A stretch of DNA of 64,000 bases, taken from Odontocerum albicorne (Eukaryota; Arthropoda; Insecta; Trichoptera; Odontoceridae). A model generated the notes under the pieces. That model was given only the letters and a program-made list of their open reading frames with translations, did not search any database and was not told the DNA's origin. The DNA is taken from assembly GCA_949825065.1 (NCBI GenBank), contig OX463856.1, forward strand, positions 21,138,632 to 21,202,631. The letters are read 5' to 3'. This document shows, in pieces, positions 58,331-64,000 of this stretch. The stretch's first letter is position 1, and the number at the start of each line of letters is the position of its first letter. The position numbers were made by a program, and so were the translations under genes.

Positions 58331-58999
58331 CTTTGCCTTTGTAATAATTTTTATTTTATTTTATTTAATTAACGACACAACAGTGTCTTTTATATATAAA
58401 TGAACATAGGACAAGTTATAAAAATACTTAAATTTATTGACAAAAAATACGAAACTTTATCTTAAACTAATATGGAGATACAAAAAGCAGTAGTAATAAT
58501 AAATTACAGTTATTGTTTTAAATTATTTAATATTAATATGTATATTCAAGTTCAATATATGTATGTTTATCACAAAATATTACCAAGTTGAGTCACGTAA
58601 TTGTCGAAGACTTATTTTATAGTGGTAAAGAACTTAGATTTGGTTTTAGTGGAACAACACTTACATGGAACAAGAAGAATTGGTTTTTTCGAGAATTTTA
58701 TGGATAGATCTTGAGATATAGAAAATACACGGGCTCACTTGTAGAACGAGATGCAAGCTGCTTTGCAGAATCGAAACCTTCCACATGTTGATGCAGGGTT
58801 ACTCAACTCCAGAGGCAAAGTATTATCCTTAATGTTTCGTTTATACTTGGTTATTTATATTAATAACGGAGAGCACAAAGTTAGTTGCTATTTCTAAATA
58901 TTGTTGGGATATTCTGGCGAAGATTATATAACATATATACTTATTTTACAAATATCTAAATTGTTGCAAAACTCATTTCAAAGTCTTTGCATACGAATT
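58331..58999. other. AT-rich intergenic DNA, nothing recognised
   Basis: An ATTTT/ATTTA-rich stretch lies at 58351-58370. No gene or repeat could be supported. Confidence 0.35.
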
Positions 59000-59165
59000 C
59001 ACAGTGGATACAGATGAACGTATTGAAACTAGTCGAGTACTTGTTACGTTGTCACGGTATTTTTATGGTATTGCATTCTCATTGTAATAATCACAGTAAA
59101 TCCGATCAATGTGTTCAAACTAGTCGAGCACTAAGAACAGCTGTCACAGGAGTTTTGTTGAGATT
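59000..59165 (+). repeat. Decayed outlier of the 99-bp repeat
   Basis: TATTGAAACTAGTCGAGTAC, GGTATTGCATTCTCATTGTA, ATAATCACAGTAAATCCGAT and CAATGTGTTCAAACTAGTCG correspond to words of the array at 57.9-58.3 kb, about 700 bp away. About one and a half units. Confidence 0.6.
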
Positions 59166-59969
59166 TATCACATATTTAATACTACGAGTTTTCAATAAAT
59201 ATATCAAATGTTGGCAAAATGTTCAATTACAATGCCATTTTTTGATCAAAATTTGCTGTAGAAAAGACAAAACCTATATATTTAGTAGACAAAACAAAAC
59301 GACATTTTTGATATAGAAATCTCTGAAAACTACTCACCAAAATGCGAAAATCCCGTACAGGCATAACGTTTACCAAATTTTATTCAAGCCCTCGCATATC
59401 CAATTTTTTTTCCATACAGTTAACATACAAAAAAGATATAAAAGAGGTTGATGGTACAAAATATTAAAAATGCATTAGCATATCGTTCTGCAGGCGGTTA
59501 AATTTAATAGCTTCCACTCCCGAAAGTTGAACAATAGGAGTCCACGTTAATGGGCACAATTTTTAATAAAACGTGGTCATATTATACGTATTACCTACAC
59601 AGCGTGCCCGTTCTCAGAGGGTTAAGTCCAGCCTTTCATATAAAATGGATTTACGATGGGGGGACCTTCCTTTTATGGCCTAACGGTAATATTTATCTGT
59701 TTTTTTTTTAATTATCAATAAAACGGTTTGTGTTAGCAATAATAATAAAAAAATTAAATATGTACCTCATTTTAATTTATTGTAATAATAAATTCATATT
59801 TAACACAAAATAGTTGTTTACGTCATTCTTTTATTTTTCGTATGATAGTTCATGTGCATCGTAACCCAGATGCACGGAAGAGCCTATTGGAGATTTCATA
59901 GATAAATGCAAACAGTTTATATTTATGATTAATGTGAATCGTATTTTGACAAACTCAAATGATAAACTT
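59166..59969. other. Intergenic DNA, nothing recognised
   Basis: No supported feature. Confidence 0.3.
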
Positions 59970-60142
59970 GTGAGGTGCATGGCGGCGCGATAATGCACTA
60001 AACTTCCATGCGGAAGGTCGTCGGTTCGAACCGTGCACTGTGCTACTCCCCTCGAACAACACAGGCGCTTTTTCCGCCTAGTGTTCGAGGGTAGAAGGAT
60101 ACCTATGACTTCGGTCATATCTATTCTTTAAAAAAAAATGCC
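59970..60142 (+). mobile_element. SINE1 copy
   Basis: GTGAGGTGCATGGCGGCGCG, ACTTCCATGCGGAAGGTCGT, CGGTTCGAACCGTGCACTGT, GCTACTCCCCTCGAACAACA, TTTTTCCGCCTAGTGTTCGA, GGGTAGAAGGATACCTATGA and CTTCGGTCATATCTATTCTT, then an A-run. It ends where the 54.36-kb copy continues into its extension, so this is probably the core SINE with a poly-A-like tail. Confidence 0.88.
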
Positions 60143-61664
60143 TTGATGAAGCTCGAACTAAACTATTAATATCAACCCAGTCGTGTGAAAAATTACTCAA
60201 TTCGATGAAATTTTTTATTATTCTCAGTACGTCGTTTTCAAAGGGAACTATTAAAAGTTTTTCAGAATAGTTAGACAAAATAAATTTGAAGAAATTGACA
60301 TTTTTAACGGATCAGTGGATAAATAAGTATTGAGCTTTTCAAAAGCCTTTTTAAATGTAAATTAGGCTGGTAACAGGTAGGCATTGACTTTTTTTATGAA
60401 AGTTTTTATTTTTATAATGAGTTTCTCAAAATATTTTTTTTAATCTGAAATTATTATAATTTTTTTTTTTATGTACAATTGAATTTTGTATAACTTTTAT
60501 CAACAATAATAAAGAAATATCATTTTTAATAACATATGCAGTATTAAAAGGAGTAAAATTCTGAAACTGTTTTTTATTTTTTCTATCTGGTTTTCAAAAC
60601 AAAGGATATATTAAGTGACGCTTTTAAATAAGATGAAATTATATTTTTAAAACCGAGGCTTTATAATGAATTTCTTACAACTCGTTTAAACTTAAACATT
60701 TGCAAATTTAAAGAATTTTTACGATATACACTGATCAATTAAAATGTAAACAAAAATGTTAAACTTTACATTTCTTTCTTATTTTTTTTATATATTTACT
60801 ATCCACAACACAACAATTACAACGTTCAACTAGTCAAGTAAACCGTCGGCTAAAAGTACGTACCAATGCGAAAGCCCCCGTTTGTATATATGAAGAACTA
60901 CATCACTAGGTAAGACATGTAACGAAGTGATATAATTTTAAATACTACATCACTCAGCTGAAATATTTACATTCTGCATTCAAATCTTTATACATACTTA
61001 TGGTAAATACCAAACTATCATACATGGTGTGTTTGATAGCTTGTGTATGTCATACACAATTCCAATTGAACCATATCTCAATAACCACATCAAAATCATA
61101 TCATATAATTCTTCTTTACACGCTATATGTGCATCAGTCATTAACTCAGATATCTATATGGAGATTGACAAAGCATCCTCGTTTGTCACTCTTCCCCATT
61201 AAAGAGTCATCATGTTACTTATCTTTTTTGTAAATTTGATGGCATGTTCTTATAAAAAACATAAATTCATCTCAGAAATGTATTGTAAATTCTTGCGGCA
61301 ATAAACTGAATGTTCCACCACCAATATAAGGATCAGAAGTAGATTCAGCAACTACCTTTTCTACTATAATTGCAATGTACATCATTACGTTACCAGAGGA
61401 TAATTAGTATAATGTATAGTAAGTTATTTAATAAATATCGGAAGCAAATTACTGTAAAACTGCCATATACAAAACTGAGTGTTCAATATACATTTTACAA
61501 ATCCGTGAGAGCTGGTCACCGTAATTAATGGGGAATAAAAAAACAATCTCTCTCTGCTAGCGCTCACAATGGATCACCATGGTAGATGAAAGCTGCATGG
61601 TGTAGGCTGTAGTATCGAAATCAGAATTTATCTTTTGTACACGTCTTTAAATTTAAAAAATAAC
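60143..61664. other. AT-rich intergenic DNA, nothing recognised
   Basis: Long T-rich stretches at 60420-60480. Short duplicated words AACTACATCACTAG and ATACTACATCACTC near 60897 and 60943. No gene could be supported. Confidence 0.35.
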
Positions 61665-62165
61665 ACTGTTGGGATTAGCAGATAAGATACAGCACAAGAC
61701 TTTTCTGTCTCTTCACACGTCTATCATCTCTACCAAATGTGTACACCTTCTCATAAAATTTCTATGACGTTTTACATTTTCTTCTTTCAAAGTGTCTTCC
61801 ACTTGATCCAATCTTGATTTACTTAGACTTTCGCTTCCACGTCTTTCACTTACGCATTGTTTATTTATTTTGTAAACTTTTCTTCATTAATTTGTTCTAC
61901 ATTCCTAAATCAACTGAGAGTGCTCTTTTACATTTTACGTTAAGTTCACATTCATATTTCAACACTTCAATTGAAGAAAACTCCATTTAATTTTTGAAAA
62001 CAGTGATTGATAGATTACTGTTTTACCATGTCACACACAAATGATTCATCCCGTTTTCTATCATACATTTCCATCACGTATGTTCTTCTCAGAACACGCT
62101 TTATTGAAGCATTTATTCAGCTTGTTATTTATAACACTCGTACTTTTAGTATTTTTCCACGTCTA
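61665..62165 (-). mobile_element. LINE-B relic, 3' region
   Basis: CAGCACAAGACTTTTCTGTC, GTACACCTTCTCATAAAATT, TCTTCTTTCAAAGTGTCTTC, CACTTGATCCAATCTTGATT, TTCATTAATTTGTTCTACAT and ACGTCTACCTTTCATTAGAA (plus strand) follow LINE-B backwards. The protein frames are destroyed. Confidence 0.65.
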
Positions 62166-63282
62166 CCTTTCATTAGAATATTGTTTTGACTGTTAACCAT
62201 ATTATATTCGTCAAGTTTTGTGTTTTTGAGTATAAACTTAAATAATTCTTCCGATCTCTGATTGTATAGTATACAAATAAATCAAGTTTGAATGGTATCA
62301 ATTTTAAAATTCCTGCCTCTTTCGTATAATTCTTGTAATAAATTATTACATTGAGAAGTTTTTTAACCGATAAAAAAATGCTTAGCTCTTATAAAGGTAA
62401 CATAACGCTGAATTGGATTTTCAAGCAAATTAATTAGGAGATAAAAAAAATATGACAAGATTAGACAATTGAATTCCTGCTTATCCACTTGTTACTAACA
62501 GAAGAAATATTTCTAAAAGCCAATTTAATTGTACTTTTACAATACAAATCTAATACACCAAAAACTGAATGGGTGTCTTTCGAAAGATTTACAGATACTT
62601 TCTTAGAAGTTTCTCTTCCCATAATAATACGTTTAAACTAGTTTACTTGACAAATTAAACTAGTTTACTTGACAAATATGCTTTTGACATAAGCAATGCG
62701 TGGAATTATTCAATTTAGTACGATAAATACGTCATAGCACATTCTCGTAAGGTGGCGTGCTTAATCTGTTTCCAACCCAATGTATTAGTACTTGGTTTAG
62801 GAAAAAAAAGGTTATGTTTTGTTGTGCCAAGAATCTAAATTGCATTCCTTAGAGAAAATGAGGGTTTTAGTAATATTGCACCATCAAATGAAAAAAAAAT
62901 ATGGGTGTTTTAGTATTGAGGAACAAATATTTTAAATTTGTGATTAAGAAATGAGACCATTTAATCACAGACAGACCTTACCTAGTCAAGGGGTTAAAAT
63001 AAAAAGGTTTTTTTTTGTATTGAAATATATACCTTATATGCTCTTTGGTCCACCTTTGCATTAAAACGATTTGAAATTATATATGTTATATTAAAGATAA
63101 TAAATAAAAATAAATAAATGAATAAATAATATGCTTCTCACTTGCTACTTCAATAATTTTTTTAGAAATATATTCTTAGCTTTATTTGGGTTTAATTCAC
63201 GTTAAATGAAAGTTGTATATTTCTAAAAAAACATTCTTGCATTTATTCTATCAAAAAGCTTTTATCATGACTGAGAGTCGTG
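62166..63282. other. AT-rich intergenic DNA, nothing recognised
   Basis: Only the short 22-bp duplication at 62633 was found. Confidence 0.35.
62633..62679 (+). repeat. 22-bp tandem duplication
   Basis: TTAAACTAGTTTACTTGACA plus AA occurs at 62633 and again at 62655, identical. Each unit contains the palindrome AAACTAGTTT. Confidence 0.95.
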
Positions 63283-63472
63283 ATCTCTCCAATCTATCAG
63301 CCTAACTATCGGTCTATCTCTCCAGTCTATCAGTCTAACTATCGGTCTATCTCTCCAGTCTATCAGCCTAACTATCGGTCTATCTCTCCAGTCTATCAGC
63401 CTAACTATCGGTCTATCTCTCCAATCTATCAGCCTAACTATCGGTCTATCTCTCCAGTTTATCAGCCTAACT
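63283..63472 (+). repeat. 33-bp tandem repeat, about 6 copies
   Basis: Unit ATCTCTCCAGTCTATCAGCC plus TAACTATCGGTCT. It is divisible by three, so frames stay open on both strands (RLIDWRDRPIV on the minus strand). The copies differ only by C/T changes. Confidence 0.96.
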
Positions 63473-64000
63473 CTGCCACTCATATTTTTCAGTCTTCAAT
63501 GGCTAAAAATCACAGAGCTTAGGAAGTTTCACATTTGTAGACATCGTTTAGCGTGCTTAATAATCTCAATTCTCCTTTCGCGAAAACTTCCTGTCTCTGT
63601 CAGAACACGGAAGTTCTTTTTTATCAGACAATGAGAGACTCCTTTGCATACCAACACACTACACCTTGTTTTAAACGCGTTAACTTCCTCTTGAATCTTT
63701 GAAAAGGCTATAGTTTCACTTTGTGGTGCCATTTTTTACATACAAGGAAAAAATAAGTAAAATAAAAAACTTATTTTATATTTTTGTGTTCACAACTAGT
63801 TTCAAAGACCACAGTCTTCTTCTAATATTTGTATCCACATCGGTAAACAAATATTTGTGTCCACAAATTAATCAAATACGAGTACAACAGAAACAATGGT
63901 GCCGAATAATTTATATCAATAACGATGTAGTCCAAACGGTGTCCAAAACAATACCTAAAAATATCCAACCAGCTTTTTATACATCCAATAAATTAAAAAG
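63473..64000. other. Intergenic DNA, one unassigned small frame
   Basis: A minus-strand frame of 67 codons (63732-63529, MAPQSETIAFSKIQEEVNAF at its start and LTETGSFRERR later) has more even composition than most. It faintly resembles the helix-turn-helix N-terminus of transposon-associated DUF4817 proteins. I do not consider this sufficient for a gene call. Confidence 0.25.

Noticed and set aside
63265..63522. Repeat protein genes on both strands
   Set aside because: A 33-bp unit without stops on either strand gives both frames automatically.
63529..63732. DUF4817-like helix-turn-helix protein
   Set aside because: Only FRxLTETGS resembles the family; too little to call.

Overview
The window is repeat-dominated, AT-rich eukaryotic DNA. 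It has no bacterial-style operons and no intact host gene that I can recognise. The decayed mariner transposase, RTE-like and other non-LTR retrotransposon relics, tRNA-derived SINEs, long-inverted-repeat MITEs and many minisatellites together suggest an animal, most likely an insect with a repeat-rich genome. That assignment is inference; no diagnostic host gene is present.

Layout. From about 285 to 14067 there is one satellite field: roughly 43 monomers of about 325 bp (with 240-320 bp deletion variants), arranged in irregular higher-order blocks and containing one inverted block (6607-8190). It runs into a 200-base assembly gap (14068-14267). From 14.3 to 17.0 kb is mostly featureless AT-rich DNA. 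From 17.03 to 18.86 kb is almost continuous palindromic DNA: a (TA)n tract, a 50-bp perfect inverted repeat, a second (TA)n tract, and a 1.13-kb fold-back element with mariner-like ends.

From 18.9 to 64 kb the sequence is a graveyard of interspersed repeats. It holds a non-LTR family (called LINE-B here) with at least 15 relics, most ending at a common 3' junction rich in GTATGTAT. A second non-LTR family (LINE-A) includes a barely decayed copy at 49.46-50.43 kb. Other transposon relics are an RTE-type C-terminus at 48.4 kb, two other LINE C-termini (35.7 and 38.5 kb) and a mariner pseudogene at 25.3 kb that has lost its catalytic aspartates. Three short families look tRNA-derived (SINE1, SINE2, SINE3). 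Three further dispersed repeats are unclassified. About fifteen unrelated minisatellite arrays are present, the largest being a 57/39-bp array at 56.67-57.70 kb that leaves a 366-codon frame open.

The most interesting item is a four-copy element (22.8, 26.6, 29.8 and 44.8 kb). Two copies carry, on the minus strand, a motif with the conserved parts of a minimal type-I hammerhead ribozyme: CTGATGA, a short helix, GAAAC, a self-complementary ACCGGT and a GTA cleavage triplet. Such ribozymes are known from Penelope-like elements and retrozymes; the assignment here is a hypothesis. All boundaries were read by eye and most are approximate to about 5-20 bases.
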